A stretch of 64,000 bases of DNA from an uncultured Anaerolineales bacterium. GTDB lineage: Bacteria > Chloroflexota > Anaerolineae > Anaerolineales > UBA6663. The DNA is taken from the NCBI GenBank assembly GCA_937952305.1, contig CALFZO010000109.1, positions 71,045 through 135,044 on the forward strand, written 5' to 3'. The notes under the pieces were generated by a model. The model made no database searches and was not told the DNA's origin. It saw only the letters and a list, made by a program, of their open reading frames with translations. This document shows positions 48,480 to 57,567 of this stretch, in pieces (the stretch's first letter is position 1; each line of letters starts with the position of its first letter). The translations under genes were made by a program, and so were the position numbers.

Positions 48480-48827
48480 ATGACCGACCAACCCATGGGT
48501 GGGGGGATGCCTGGCGAAGTGACGAGCGATGATAAGCTGTGGGCGCTCCTGGCCTATCTGCTCAGCCCGATTGTGCCCGTCATCCTGCTGTTGTGGGATG
48601 AGAAGAAGAATCGGCCTTACATCCGCAGCCACAATGTCCAGGCCCTGATCCTGGGCGCCGTCAATTGGGTGGTCGCCACTGTGCTCTCGCCGTTGTTCTT
48701 CATCGGCTGCTGCACGGGTCTGATCATCGGCATCTACCAGATCTACTGCGGCATCCAGGCCTACGGCGGCAAGCCCGTGGTCATCCCGTTCCTGACGGAC
48801 TTTGTCAAGAACCAGGGCTGGGCGTAA
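48480..48827 (+). CDS. DUF4870-like small membrane protein
   Basis: 115 residues with the E-V-T-S-D-D-K-L-W-A-L-L-A-Y-L-L-S-P pattern seen in DUF4870-type proteins, followed by three hydrophobic helices (about 22-40, 50-75, 80-95). The W-D-E-K-K-N-R-P-Y-I-R-S-H-N-V-Q-A segment between helices is the typical charged loop. AAGGAG precedes the ATG. A strong terminator follows, then a paralogue. Function unknown. Confidence 0.85.
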   Translation: MTDQPMGGGMPGEVTSDDKLWALLAYLLSPIVPVILLLWDEKKNRPYIRSHNVQALILGAVNWVVATVLSPLFFIGCCTGLIIGIYQIYCGIQAYGGKPVVIPFLTDFVKNQGWA

Positions 48828-48850
48828 GCCTTTCCCAGGCTGTGTTTGCA

Positions 48851-48884
48851 CAGAGGCCCGCCGACCGGCGGGCCTCTGCTTTTT
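48851..48884 (+). terminator. Intrinsic terminator
   Basis: A 12-bp perfect GC-rich stem (48851-48862 with 48867-48878), GACC loop, then CTTTTT. Confidence 0.92.
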
Positions 48885-48931
48885 CTACAACCCGGCTGCC
48901 GCTTGTGCGTATAAGATCGCAGGAGGCAGCT

Positions 48932-49444
48932 ATGACCGACTCTCTTCCCGATTTCAACCCGGCCGAAACACCGGCCGCAGCCGAGCCCGCCCCGGCGGCA
49001 CCGAGCCCGGCGCCGTCCATGGGCCCCGTCCCGCTCTCACCCGGCGATGAGCGCACCTGGGCCATGCTCGCCCACTTAAGCGTCCTGCTCAACCTGGTCA
49101 CGGGTTTCCTGGGGCCGGTGGGCGCGTTGGTGATCTATTTCTTGTACAAGGATCGCTCGCGCTACGTGGCCTATCACGCCATGCAGAGTGTGGTCTTCCA
49201 GTTGCTCTGGTGGGCCGCACCCGGCGTCCTGATCGGCGCGATGTGGGCGGCCACCGGCATCCTCTCGGCCGTCCTGATCGGCCTGCTGTGCATCCCCTTC
49301 GCGCTGGTCCTGACCGTCGTGATCGCGTTGATGCCGCTGGCCGCGCTGGTGTACGGCGTGTGGGGCGCGCTGGAGGCTGGCCAGGGCAAGGACTTCAAGT
49401 ACTGGCTGATCGGCGATTGGATGCGTGGCACCCTGACGGGCTGA
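48932..49444 (+). CDS. DUF4870 domain membrane protein
   Basis: 170 residues. A Pro/Ala-rich N-terminal tail (1-40) precedes D-E-R-T-W-A-M-L-A-H-L-S-V-L-L-N-L and four hydrophobic helices; the R-S-R-Y-V-A-Y-H-A-M-Q-S-V loop is the DUF4870 signature. AGGAGG is 6 bp before the ATG at 48932. Related to the preceding gene in layout, probably an old tandem duplication. Membrane role unknown. Confidence 0.88.
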   Translation: MTDSLPDFNPAETPAAAEPAPAAPSPAPSMGPVPLSPGDERTWAMLAHLSVLLNLVTGFLGPVGALVIYFLYKDRSRYVAYHAMQSVVFQLLWWAAPGVLIGAMWAATGILSAVLIGLLCIPFALVLTVVIALMPLAALVYGVWGALEAGQGKDFKYWLIGDWMRGTLTG

Positions 49445-49471
49445 CCCTATTCAATGAGGGCAGCGTTCGGC

Positions 49472-49502
49472 AACCGCCGACGACCAACTGTCGTCGGCGG
49501 TT
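49472..49502 (+). terminator. Terminator-like hairpin after the DUF4870 gene
   Basis: A 13-bp perfect stem (49472-49484 with 49490-49502) around CAACT. The T-tract is short (TTT then CCTATCT), so it may be leaky towards recJ. Confidence 0.75.
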
Positions 49503-49544
49503 TCCTATCTGTCCAAGCGGAAAGGCCTGCGCTAAGATAGGCCC

Positions 49545-51245
49545 ATGCCTCCCCGGACCTCCAAGCGCTGGCTGCTCGCCGCGCCTCTCACCGAGACCGC
49601 GCAAACTGAACTCTCCGCTTACTCGCCCTTGGTGGCGCAGCTGCTGTTTAACCGCGGCTACGCTACCGCCGAGGCGGCGCGCGCTTTTCTGGCCGGTGAG
49701 CTCGCCCAGAGCGATGACCCCGGGCAACTCCTGGGTCTGGCCGAAACCGTGGCGCGTGTGCGCCGGGCAGTGGCCGCGCAGGAGGCGATCGCCGTCTACG
49801 GCGATTACGACACCGACGGTGTCACGGCGACGGCCTTGCTGGTGCAGGTGCTGACGGCCCTCGGCGCCCGCGTGCGGCCCTACATCCCGCATCGCGAAGA
49901 CGAAGGCTATGGCCTCAATCACGAGGCTCTGCGCACGCTCAAATCCGAAGGCGTCGGCCTGGTGCTCACCGTCGACTGCGGCATCCGCTCGCTGCCCGAG
50001 GCCGACACGGCGCGCGCCATCGGCCTGGACCTGATCATCACCGACCACCACACGCCCGGCGACGACCTGCCGGACGCCCTGGCCGTGGTCAACCCCAAAC
50101 GCGCCGACGACCCGTATCCCGAGAAGAACCTGGCCGGCGTCGGCCTGGCCTTCAAGCTGGCGCAGGGTCTGCTGCGCGGCCAGCCCGGCGCGCCGTTGTC
50201 CGCCTCCGATGTCCTGGACCTGGTAGCGCTGGGGACCGTCTCGGACCTGGTGCCTCTGGCCGGCGAGAACCGTTGGCTGGTGCGCCAGGGTTTGAAGGTC
50301 ATCAACCGGCCGCGTCGAGAAGGGTTGAAGTCGCTGATCGAGGTCGCGCGCCTGCGGCCCGGCTCCATCGACGCCGGCAACCTCGGCTTCGCGCTCGGAC
50401 CACGCCTGAACGCGGCCGGCCGTCTGGACTCGGCGCTGGCCGCCTACGAGTTGCTGACGACGCCGGATCTCTTCCGCGCTTCCACCCTGGCGATGCAGTT
50501 GGAGGCCCAGAACCGCGACCGCCAGGCGCTGACGCGTGAAACGCAGGCTCGGGCGCGCGAGATCGCGCTGGCGTCCCGCCCGGACGCGCTCCTGCTCTTC
50601 GCCGCCGACGAGTCTTTCCGCCACGGTGTCGTCGGCCTGGCGGCCGCGCGCCTGACGGAAGAGTTCTATCGGCCGGCCGTTGTCGCCCGGCGCGACCCGG
50701 ACTTCACGCGCGGGTCCGCCCGCAGCATCCGTGAGTTTCACATCACGCAAGCCTTTGACGAGTGCCAGGCGCTGCTGGTGAAGCACGGCGGCCACGCCGC
50801 CGCGGCCGGCTTCACCACGGCCACCGGCAACGTCGACGAGCTGGCCGAGCGGCTGCGCGCCATCGCCGAGCGCGAGTTGAGCGGCCAGGACCTGCGCCCG
50901 GCGCTGCGCGTGGACGCCGAGACGCCGCTCAACGCCCTCAGCGGTGAACTGGCGCGCGAGCTGCGCCAGTTTGAGCCCTGCGGCTACGGCAACCCGACGC
51001 CGGTGCTGGCCTCGCGCGGCGTGCGGGTCGTGGATTCGCGCGGCGTCGGCGCCGAGGGCCAGCACCTCAAGCTGACGGTCACCGACGGCTGGCAGAGCTT
51101 CGAGGCCATCGCCTTCAACCAGGGCGACTGGCGCAATCAACTGCCGCGCACGATCGACGTGGCGTATACGCTGGAGATTAATGAGTGGAATGGCGACCGG
51201 CGCCTGCAGCTCAATGTGCGCGACCTCCAGCCGAGCAGCGCCTGA
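49545..51245 (+). CDS. recJ: Single-stranded-DNA-specific 5'-3' exonuclease RecJ
   Basis: 566 residues of the DHH phosphoesterase superfamily. Metal-binding motifs are A-V-Y-G-D-Y-D-T-D-G near 80-89, T-V-D-C-G-I near 140 and the name-giving T-D-H-H-T-P near 166-171. A DHHA1 domain with H-G-G-H-A-A-A-A-G-F follows near 415, then the C-terminal OB domain. Acts in recombination and mismatch repair. Followed by a bidirectional terminator shared with the convergent YfhO-type gene. Confidence 0.96.
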   Translation: MPPRTSKRWLLAAPLTETAQTELSAYSPLVAQLLFNRGYATAEAARAFLAGELAQSDDPGQLLGLAETVARVRRAVAAQEAIAVYGDYDTDGVTATALLVQVLTALGARVRPYIPHREDEGYGLNHEALRTLKSEGVGLVLTVDCGIRSLPEADTARAIGLDLIITDHHTPGDDLPDALAVVNPKRADDPYPEKNLAGVGLAFKLAQGLLRGQPGAPLSASDVLDLVALGTVSDLVPLAGENRWLVRQGLKVINRPRREGLKSLIEVARLRPGSIDAGNLGFALGPRLNAAGRLDSALAAYELLTTPDLFRASTLAMQLEAQNRDRQALTRETQARAREIALASRPDALLLFAADESFRHGVVGLAAARLTEEFYRPAVVARRDPDFTRGSARSIREFHITQAFDECQALLVKHGGHAAAAGFTTATGNVDELAERLRAIAERELSGQDLRPALRVDAETPLNALSGELARELRQFEPCGYGNPTPVLASRGVRVVDSRGVGAEGQHLKLTVTDGWQSFEAIAFNQGDWRNQLPRTIDVAYTLEINEWNGDRRLQLNVRDLQPSSA

Positions 51246-51275
51246 CGCAGTTCGCAGAATTGGTGAGGACGACCG

Positions 51276-51314
51276 CCGGCCGGTGTGCGCTCAGGGCGCG
51301 CCCGGCCGGTTTTT
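51276..51314 (+). terminator. Terminator after recJ, overlapping the convergent gene end
   Basis: CCGGCCGG (51276-51283) and a matching right arm with GCGCGCC and CGGCCGG form a long GC stem, followed by TTTTT (51310-51314). It overlaps the last codons of the minus-strand gene ending at 51291. Confidence 0.8.
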
Positions 51315-53945
51315 GTTGGCCGGCGGGCGCCAGAGGGCCAGCGCCAGCCAGACGATCAGTGCGCTGGCGGATACCGCCAGGCCCGCCGCCACCGAAGCCG
51401 GCCTGAACTCGAAGACGACGGTGTGCGCGCCGGCCGGCAAGGGGACGGCCCGAAAGGCGATATCGGCGCGCAGCAGCGCGGCCGGCTGGCCGTCGACCGT
51501 GACCGTCCAGCCGGGATAGAACGCGTCAGTCAGCATGAGCCAGCCCGGTCCGGCTGCCCGCATCTGGACCCGCTCGGGGGTGTAGACCTCGATCTCGACC
51601 GGCGCGGGAGCTGTGCCGATTTCGACCGGGACAGCGGCGCCGGCCGGCAGCGGCGTGTGGATCAGCACGACCTGGGCGGGATCGAAGGCCGGATCAGCCA
51701 GCGCGGCCTGGGCGGCCGCCTCGTCGTCCACCAGTTGGGCCGCCGGCACCAAGAAGGCGCGCGGTCGGACGGTCAGGAGTTCGTACACTTTCACGTCGCC
51801 GGAGTGGGCCAGCCGGAACGGGCCGAGCGTCAGCGACTGGAACGCGCCGGTGCGGGCATCGATCAGGCTGAGGCCGTGCACCGTCGCCGGGCCGCTGAGC
51901 GTAATCCGCGCCGGCGTCAGCGGCCGGCCAAAGTCCACGCGGGCGCCCTCAAGCGGTCGCTCCAGCGTGCTGCCGTCGGCGGCCTCGACGCGGACGCGAC
52001 CGAGGGCGCCCTCGGCCACCACGCCCAAGCCGGTCGCCTCAAAAGCCGGCACCCGCGCCAGGTCGGCGCTTTCACCCGCCTTCAGGGTCAGCGTGAACTG
52101 CAGATCGTAGAAGACGCCCTCCCGCCAGGCGTCGCCGACTTTATCCGTGATCAGCCAGCGCGCGTTGACCAGGCCCAGCAGACGCGGATCGGGCGTCGTC
52201 ACCAGGTTCTCGCGCAGGCGCCCGTCCGCCGAAGGCGTGCCCGTGAAGAGCGCCGTGAAAGTTGCGTACCGGCGCAGCGGCAGGACGCCGCCGTCAAAGC
52301 CATCCACCGACGGCAGGCCCCAGGTCAGTGCCAGGTTGGGCGAGAGCAGCTCCTTGTGCTTGGTCGCCACCACGAAATCGTAGACAGCGGCCTCGGGCAC
52401 CTGCGGGGCGAGCGCGCCGCGCAGTTCAGCCAGATCGCCGGGATCAAAGCGCAAGGCGCTCATCGACACGAACCGGTCCGCCACCGGCGCGCGGCGCGCG
52501 GCCAACAGCTGGGTCATGGCCGGGCGCACCGAAGTGTAAGCCTCGGGCGCGGTGAGATGGTTGAAGGGCAGGGCCTGTGCCGCCAGGAACAGTTCGACGA
52601 CGGCCAGACTCACCAGGCCCGGCGCCTGCCAGCGCGGCCTGCGGCTCCAGACCAGCCCCGCGGTGCCGGTCAGCGCCAGCAGCCAGCCAGCCAGATCGCC
52701 GACCGACGGCGCGCCAAGCGGGCCGCTCTCGCCCGCGGGAGTGAGCGCGCTGGCTAGCGGCGTGAGGACAACCAGGATGAGGGGCGGCCCGAACAGCCAG
52801 AGCCGGCGGCGCGTCGGCGCGGTGTTGACGCCGTCGAGCCCGAGGCCGGCCAGCATGGCCAGCGCGAACGCGAACAGGAACAGCCAGCGGGCCGGGACGC
52901 GGAACAGGTTGAAGGGCGGAAAGGCCGCCAGGGCCGCGGAGAGCGGATTGAAAGCGCCGAGCGCGAACGCCAGCCCGACGAGGCCAAGCCCGGCCAGCGC
53001 CAGCGGGCGGCGCGCGCGGCGCAGCCCGAACGGCGCCAGCCCCAGACCCACCACGCCCGCGTAGGCCACGAATTCGCTGAACAGGCTGCGCGAGTAGCCA
53101 GGCAGCAGCGCCCGCCCGAGGAGGCGCGGGTCCAGCGAAAATGAAAGCGCCTCGCGCCAGGCCAACCCGCCGCTGCGCAGCGACTCGCGCGATAGTTCAA
53201 GGGTCGGCAGGAGTTGCGCGGCAGCCAGGCCGGCCGCGAGCGTCACAGCTGGGACCAGCGCCAGCAACCAGGCGCCCGCGGCCGTCGGCCAGTCCGCGCG
53301 GCGCCTGGGCCAGGCCAGGCCCAGGCTGTAGAGGCTGAGGCCGCTGAGCGCGATGAACACCGTTTGGGTGTGCCCGGCCAGGATCTGCAGGGCGGTCAAG
53401 GCGCTGAGGGTCACGGCGCGGCGGCGGCTGAAGCGCGGCGCGGCCGTCAGGATCTGCCACGGGAACCAGGCCAGCGCCTGAAGCTGGTTGAGGTGTTCCA
53501 CCTGGGCGGTGACGTAGCCGCCCAGCGCAAAGAGCGTGGCGGCCAGCAGGCCCCCCCACGGGGAAAGCCCCAGTCGGCGCCGCGCAAATTGCTGGGCGCC
53601 CAGGCTCGCGATGACCAGGTGCGTGACGATGGCGATCTTCGCGGCCGTCGGCGCCGGGAAGACGGCCAGTGGCCAGTTGAGCGGGTAGAGCACGCCCGTC
53701 TGCGAGTTGGCCAGGAAGGGCGCGCCCATGAAGAGCTCCGGCGTCCACAACGGCAGGCGCCCGGCCAGCAGGGCGGCCGCGCGGTAATCCCACAGAGGAT
53801 AGAAGTACAGGAAGGTGTCGCCGCGTGCCAGGATCTGGTTGGTGAAAGCCAGACGCCAGCAGAAGAGCAAGACGAGCGCCGCGCCGAGGGTCAGTTCCCA
53901 GAAGCGCGGGCGTTGGCAAGGGGGTGCAGGATGAGCCGCCGACAT
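51291..53945 (-). CDS. YfhO-family membrane protein
   Basis: 884 residues with about a dozen transmembrane helices in the first 480 residues, beginning with one near 17-35. A large extracytoplasmic beta-rich part is followed by a final C-terminal helix (near 850). The N-terminal L-A-R-G-D-T-F-L-Y-F-Y-P-L and the W-T-P-E-L-F-M-G-A-P-F-L-A-N-S-Q loop are typical of YfhO, a relative of the GT-C glycosyltransferases linked in Gram-positives to glycosylation of teichoic acids. ATG at 53945 is chosen because it follows the promoter at 54001-54030. Substrate unknown. Confidence 0.85.
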   Translation of the reverse strand: MSAAHPAPPCQRPRFWELTLGAALVLLFCWRLAFTNQILARGDTFLYFYPLWDYRAAALLAGRLPLWTPELFMGAPFLANSQTGVLYPLNWPLAVFPAPTAAKIAIVTHLVIASLGAQQFARRRLGLSPWGGLLAATLFALGGYVTAQVEHLNQLQALAWFPWQILTAAPRFSRRRAVTLSALTALQILAGHTQTVFIALSGLSLYSLGLAWPRRRADWPTAAGAWLLALVPAVTLAAGLAAAQLLPTLELSRESLRSGGLAWREALSFSLDPRLLGRALLPGYSRSLFSEFVAYAGVVGLGLAPFGLRRARRPLALAGLGLVGLAFALGAFNPLSAALAAFPPFNLFRVPARWLFLFAFALAMLAGLGLDGVNTAPTRRRLWLFGPPLILVVLTPLASALTPAGESGPLGAPSVGDLAGWLLALTGTAGLVWSRRPRWQAPGLVSLAVVELFLAAQALPFNHLTAPEAYTSVRPAMTQLLAARRAPVADRFVSMSALRFDPGDLAELRGALAPQVPEAAVYDFVVATKHKELLSPNLALTWGLPSVDGFDGGVLPLRRYATFTALFTGTPSADGRLRENLVTTPDPRLLGLVNARWLITDKVGDAWREGVFYDLQFTLTLKAGESADLARVPAFEATGLGVVAEGALGRVRVEAADGSTLERPLEGARVDFGRPLTPARITLSGPATVHGLSLIDARTGAFQSLTLGPFRLAHSGDVKVYELLTVRPRAFLVPAAQLVDDEAAAQAALADPAFDPAQVVLIHTPLPAGAAVPVEIGTAPAPVEIEVYTPERVQMRAAGPGWLMLTDAFYPGWTVTVDGQPAALLRADIAFRAVPLPAGAHTVVFEFRPASVAAGLAVSASALIVWLALALWRPPANKNRPGAP

Positions 53946-54000
53946 GGGGTCTGTCCGCGCCTGAGTATAACCCACCGCCGTCAGCGCCCAGCCAGGAAAG

Positions 54001-54030
54001 ATTATACAGCCTGTATACAAAACTATCCAA
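54001..54030 (-). promoter_or_regulatory. Promoter and operator between the YfhO-type and MFS genes
   Basis: On the minus strand TTGGAT (54025-54030) and TATAAT (54001-54006) have an 18-bp spacer. A perfect palindrome TATACAG-C-CTGTATA (54003-54017) overlaps the -10, the placement of a repressor site. The MFS gene starts 39 bp away on the other strand, so one regulator could act on both. Confidence 0.7.
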
Positions 54031-54055
54031 AGATGATACAAATAGAGCTAAGCTC

Positions 54056-55357
54056 ATGGAGGCAACTGTGGGGCGCAGCCGTCTACTGACCATTTTCCTT
54101 ATCGTCTTCGTTGATCTGCTCGGCTTCGGTTTGATCTTGCCGCTTCTGCCTTTCTACGCCGAGACCTACGGCGCTTCGCCGCTCGTTGTTGGCTTGCTGA
54201 CGGCCTCCTACGCCGCGGCTCAGCTGATTGGCGCGCCGCTGCTGGGTCGTCTATCCGACCGCTATGGCCGCCGGCCGGTACTGCTGGCCAGCATCCTTGG
54301 CACGGCCATCGGCTTCGTCTTGCTCGGGGTGGCCGATCCGCTGGGGCGCGCCCTGGCCGGCGCCCTGGCCCCGGCCGCCGCCAATGGCATCATCCTGGCG
54401 CTGCTGTTCGTGTCGCGCATCGTCGATGGTCTGACCGGCGGCAACCTGACCGTGGCCCAGGCTTACATCACTGATGTCACGACGGAGCAGGACCGCTCGC
54501 GCGGCCTCGGGTTGATTGGCGCGGCCTTTGGCCTGGGCTTCATCTTTGGACCGGCGGCGGGCGGCCTGTTGAGCACGTGGGGCTACGCGGTGCCGGCCTT
54601 GGTGGCGGCCGCCCTGGCGACCCTCAACCTGGGCGCCGTGGCCCTTTTCCTGCCTGAGTCTTTGACCCAAGATCTGCGCGCCCGCTTACACACCCGCCCG
54701 CGCCCGGCGTTCTCGCTCGGCGCTCTGGCCCAGGCGCTGGCGCGGCCGCGCGTCGGCCCGCTGCTGCACATCCGCTTCTTCTTCGGGCTGGCGTTCGCGC
54801 TCTTCCAGAGCATCTTCCCGCTGTACGCGCAGTACCGGTTGGGCCTGGACGCGCGTGGCACCGGTTTCGTTCTCACCTACGCCGGCCTGCTCATCGCCTT
54901 CGTCCAGGGCGGCCTGGTAGGCGCGGTCAGCCGGCGCTTCCCAGACCGGGTCGTCGTCATGGCCAGCGTCAGCGTGATGGCGGCTGCCTTGCTGGCTTGG
55001 GCCCTGACGCCGAACCTGGGCGTGCTCCTGGTTGTGCTCGTCCCGCTGTCAGTGGCCGGCGGCCTGTTGAACACGCTGCTGAGCAGTGCCTTGACGAAGG
55101 CCGTGTATTCAGAGGACGTCGGCGGAACGCTGGGGCTGGCCGCGTCTGTGGAAAGCCTGACGCGGGTGTTGGCGCCGACGCTGGGCGGCTGGTTGCTGGG
55201 CCAGATCGGGGTTTGGGCGCCGGGAGCGCTGGGCGCGGGTCTGATGCTCTGGGTGGCCGCCTTTACCTGGCGCCGGCTGATCGCCAACCCGGACCCGCCG
55301 CTGCCAGCCCGGCCGGCCGCGGCCACACTTCAGCCTCAGGCTTCGGCCGCAGACTGA
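54056..55357 (+). CDS. MFS transporter (DHA1, TetA-like)
   Basis: 433 residues with twelve hydrophobic helices. Motif A between helices 2 and 3 reads G-R-L-S-D-R-Y-G-R-R-P (near 65-75), and the first helix F-V-D-L-L-G-F-G-L-I-L-P-L-L-P-F is like tetracycline/multidrug exporters. It should exchange protons for a small drug-like compound. Chosen ATG 54056 avoids the upstream frame that crosses the divergent promoter. The operator palindrome nearby suggests ligand-induced expression. Confidence 0.9.
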   Translation: MEATVGRSRLLTIFLIVFVDLLGFGLILPLLPFYAETYGASPLVVGLLTASYAAAQLIGAPLLGRLSDRYGRRPVLLASILGTAIGFVLLGVADPLGRALAGALAPAAANGIILALLFVSRIVDGLTGGNLTVAQAYITDVTTEQDRSRGLGLIGAAFGLGFIFGPAAGGLLSTWGYAVPALVAAALATLNLGAVALFLPESLTQDLRARLHTRPRPAFSLGALAQALARPRVGPLLHIRFFFGLAFALFQSIFPLYAQYRLGLDARGTGFVLTYAGLLIAFVQGGLVGAVSRRFPDRVVVMASVSVMAAALLAWALTPNLGVLLVVLVPLSVAGGLLNTLLSSALTKAVYSEDVGGTLGLAASVESLTRVLAPTLGGWLLGQIGVWAPGALGAGLMLWVAAFTWRRLIANPDPPLPARPAAATLQPQASAAD

Positions 55358-55515
55358 ACGCGCCGGGTGCCGGAGGTGGCCGGCCACCGCTGAATGCCCG
55401 GCGCGCCGCGCGCCGCGCGGGCCGCGTTTGACGGTCGGCCTGAACTTGGGTAAGATACCGTTTGCGCGCGGGGCTTCCGCACTATGGGAAGCCCTGCTTT
55501 CATGTGGAGTTGGCG

Positions 55516-55998
55516 ATGACGGACACCAATCCGATCCAGGCCGAAGCGGTCACAGCGGAAACGGTGACTCTGGACGGCGGCAGCGCCTATGTTATCAAGG
55601 CGACGACGGCCAAGCTTAACCAGAGCGCGGCCAGCACGGTCTATGCCAAAGACGTGGACGTCCAGGTGGGCGCCATCGGCTGGGCGGAGAGCGAGCTGGT
55701 GCGCGGTGATCTGAGCGCGGTTGGGTTCGCCAGCGCCACGACGGTGTCGGCGGACCAGAGCCTGGTGGGGGCGGCGCGCGGCGAACGCGTCACCGTGTCC
55801 AACAGTCTGACCGGTGTGGTGGTGGCGGACCAGGCCACCCTGGTGAATACCCGTCCGCTGCTGGTGATCGCGCGCGGCACCGCTGGCCTCGATCAGCCGG
55901 TGCTGGATGCGCGCGGCGCGGCGCTGGCCGGGATAGTCGCTGGTCTGACCCTGGCCGCGGTCTGGCTGATTGGCGGGCTTTTCAAGCGCCGCGCCTGA
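55516..55998 (+). CDS. Hypothetical repeat protein with C-terminal membrane helix
   Basis: 160 residues. The first 125 are made of short beta-type repeats (A-V-T-A-E-T-V-T-L, A-S-T-V-Y-A-K-D-V-D-V, A-A-R-G-E-R-V-T-V-S-N-S) reminiscent of bactofilin or beta-helix proteins. A transmembrane helix near 132-152 and a basic end (F-K-R-R-A) follow, so the repeat part would lie outside if the tail stays inside. No domain is recognised with confidence. Start ATG at 55516. Confidence 0.65.
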   Translation: MTDTNPIQAEAVTAETVTLDGGSAYVIKATTAKLNQSAASTVYAKDVDVQVGAIGWAESELVRGDLSAVGFASATTVSADQSLVGAARGERVTVSNSLTGVVVADQATLVNTRPLLVIARGTAGLDQPVLDARGAALAGIVAGLTLAAVWLIGGLFKRRA

Positions 55999-56129
55999 GC
56001 CAAGTCTACTCAGTGTGAAATGGCCCCAGCCCCGCGTTTCCGCGGCCGGGCCTGCTATAGTCGGGCGAGGGTAACCAGACCGCGAGCTGAGCTCGCGCTC
56101 CGGTGAGAGGCGCCCGGGAGAAAAAGATC

Positions 56130-56834
56130 ATGGACAAGCCTACTTTAACCGCTGAGCCGCGCAACGTCGTCGGTAAGCATGTCAGCCGGCTGCGCCGCGC
56201 TGGAGTGCTGCCCGGCGTGGTCTACGGGCCGACCAGCCAACCGGTGGCCATTCAGCTCAACGCGCGCGAGGCCACCCGCGTGATCCGCAAGATCGAAGGC
56301 ACGCAGCTGGTGGACCTGGTGATCGAAGGCCAGACCCGGCGGGTGCTGGTGCACGAGCTCCAGCGTGATTCGATCCGCGGCGACTTCCTGCACGTCGACT
56401 TCTACGCGCCGGACATGACCCGGCCGCTGCGCGTGGCCGTGCCGATCCACCTGACCGGCACTTCCTTTGCCGTGAACAGCCTGAACGGCGTGCTGGTGCG
56501 CGGCATCACGGACCTGGCGATCGAGTGCTTGCCGGACGACCTGATCCCGTCGGTGAGCGTCGATATCACCCCGCTCAAGGAAATCGGCCAGGCCGTCTTC
56601 GTGCGCGATCTGCAGGTGCCGGCCAACGTCAAGGTCTTGAGCGACCCGGACGACATGCTGGCCCGCGCCACGTATCAGGCCAAGGAAGAGGACCTGTCGG
56701 CGGCCCCGACGACGGCCACGGCCGAGGTGGAAGTGGTGGAGAAGGGCAAGAAGGAAGACGAAGGCGAGGAAGCCGAGGCGGGCAAGGGCGGTGCCAAGGC
56801 GCCGGCGGCCAAGGCCCCTGCCGCCAAGAAGTAA
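56130..56834 (+). CDS. rplY: Ribosomal protein bL25, Ctc-type
   Basis: 234 residues: the N-terminal 5S-rRNA-binding domain (1-90, with V-V-G-K-H-V-S-R-L-R-R-A-G-V-L-P-G-V-V-Y-G) and the C-terminal TL5/CTC beta domain (95-190), then a charged Glu/Lys/Ala tail. This long form is common outside the gamma-proteobacteria. GGGAG precedes the ATG at 56130; a TATAGT -10-like box at 56056-56061 has no clear -35. Ends at a strong terminator. Confidence 0.95.
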   Translation: MDKPTLTAEPRNVVGKHVSRLRRAGVLPGVVYGPTSQPVAIQLNAREATRVIRKIEGTQLVDLVIEGQTRRVLVHELQRDSIRGDFLHVDFYAPDMTRPLRVAVPIHLTGTSFAVNSLNGVLVRGITDLAIECLPDDLIPSVSVDITPLKEIGQAVFVRDLQVPANVKVLSDPDDMLARATYQAKEEDLSAAPTTATAEVEVVEKGKKEDEGEEAEAGKGGAKAPAAKAPAAKK

Positions 56835-56859
56835 CCGCCGCCCAGCGGAGTTCGATCCA

Positions 56860-56890
56860 GGCCGGAGCGTACGCTCCGGCCTTTTCTTTT
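56860..56890 (+). terminator. Intrinsic terminator of rplY
   Basis: A perfect 22-bp palindrome (56860-56881) forming an 8-bp or longer stem, followed by TTTTCTTTT. Confidence 0.92.
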
Positions 56891-56910
56891 GTCTGGCCGG
56901 CCGGGTGAGG

Positions 56911-57507
56911 CTAGGCGCGCGATTCGTCGCCGGCCAGCAGCGGCCGCACGAACTCCAGCAGGTTCAGGAGCATGCGCGCGGTGGCGCCCCAGATGGTGTA
57001 TTCGCCGTAGTAGAAGTAGTACACCGGCAGACGCGGGCCGGCTACCGGCGGTTCGCGCTGTTCGACGTGCAGATTGGCCGGGTCCGCCAGCCAGCGCAGA
57101 GGCACTCCAAAGACCGCTGAGAGCTCGGCCTCTGACAGCCGGAAACTCCAGGGCCAGGTGAACACGCCGACCACGGGCGTGATGCGGTACTGCGTCACCG
57201 TCAGCAGTTCGTCCAGCTGGCCGATGACGGTCACGCGTTCGCGCGGCAGGCCGATCTCCTCTTCCGCCTCGCGCAGGGCCGTGGCCACGCGCGAGGTGTC
57301 CTCGGGATCAACCCGGCCGCCCGGAAAGGCGACCTGGCCCTTGTGGCTGTCGACGGTGTGGGTGCGCTGGGTGAGCAGGACGTGCCACTCGCCCGCCGTT
57401 TGGTAGAGCGGCACTAGCACGGCGGCCGGGCGGGCATCCCACTCCGCCTGCGTGATGGGGGTGTACGCGGTTAAGCGCGCTTGCAAGGCGGCGGGAAAGT
57501 CGATCAC
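56911..57507 (-). CDS. Nudix hydrolase, CoA pyrophosphatase (NudL) type
   Basis: 198 residues. The Nudix box is complete: G-G-R-V-D-P-E-D-x(8)-R-E-A-E-E-E-I-G near 80-102. The L-L-T-Q-R-T segment before it and P-F-R-L-x-E type later strands (the W-S-F-R-L-S-E-A-E-L stretch) are like NudL, which splits CoA into 4'-phosphopantetheine and 3',5'-ADP. GTG start at 57507. Its relation to panE in the same window is suggestive but distant. Confidence 0.9.
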   Translation of the reverse strand: MIDFPAALQARLTAYTPITQAEWDARPAAVLVPLYQTAGEWHVLLTQRTHTVDSHKGQVAFPGGRVDPEDTSRVATALREAEEEIGLPRERVTVIGQLDELLTVTQYRITPVVGVFTWPWSFRLSEAELSAVFGVPLRWLADPANLHVEQREPPVAGPRLPVYYFYYGEYTIWGATARMLLNLLEFVRPLLAGDESRA

Positions 57508-57567
57508 GGGCGCAAGTATAGCCGATGCGGTCGGCTGGGGCCGGCGACGCAGGCGGGTCGGCCGCTG

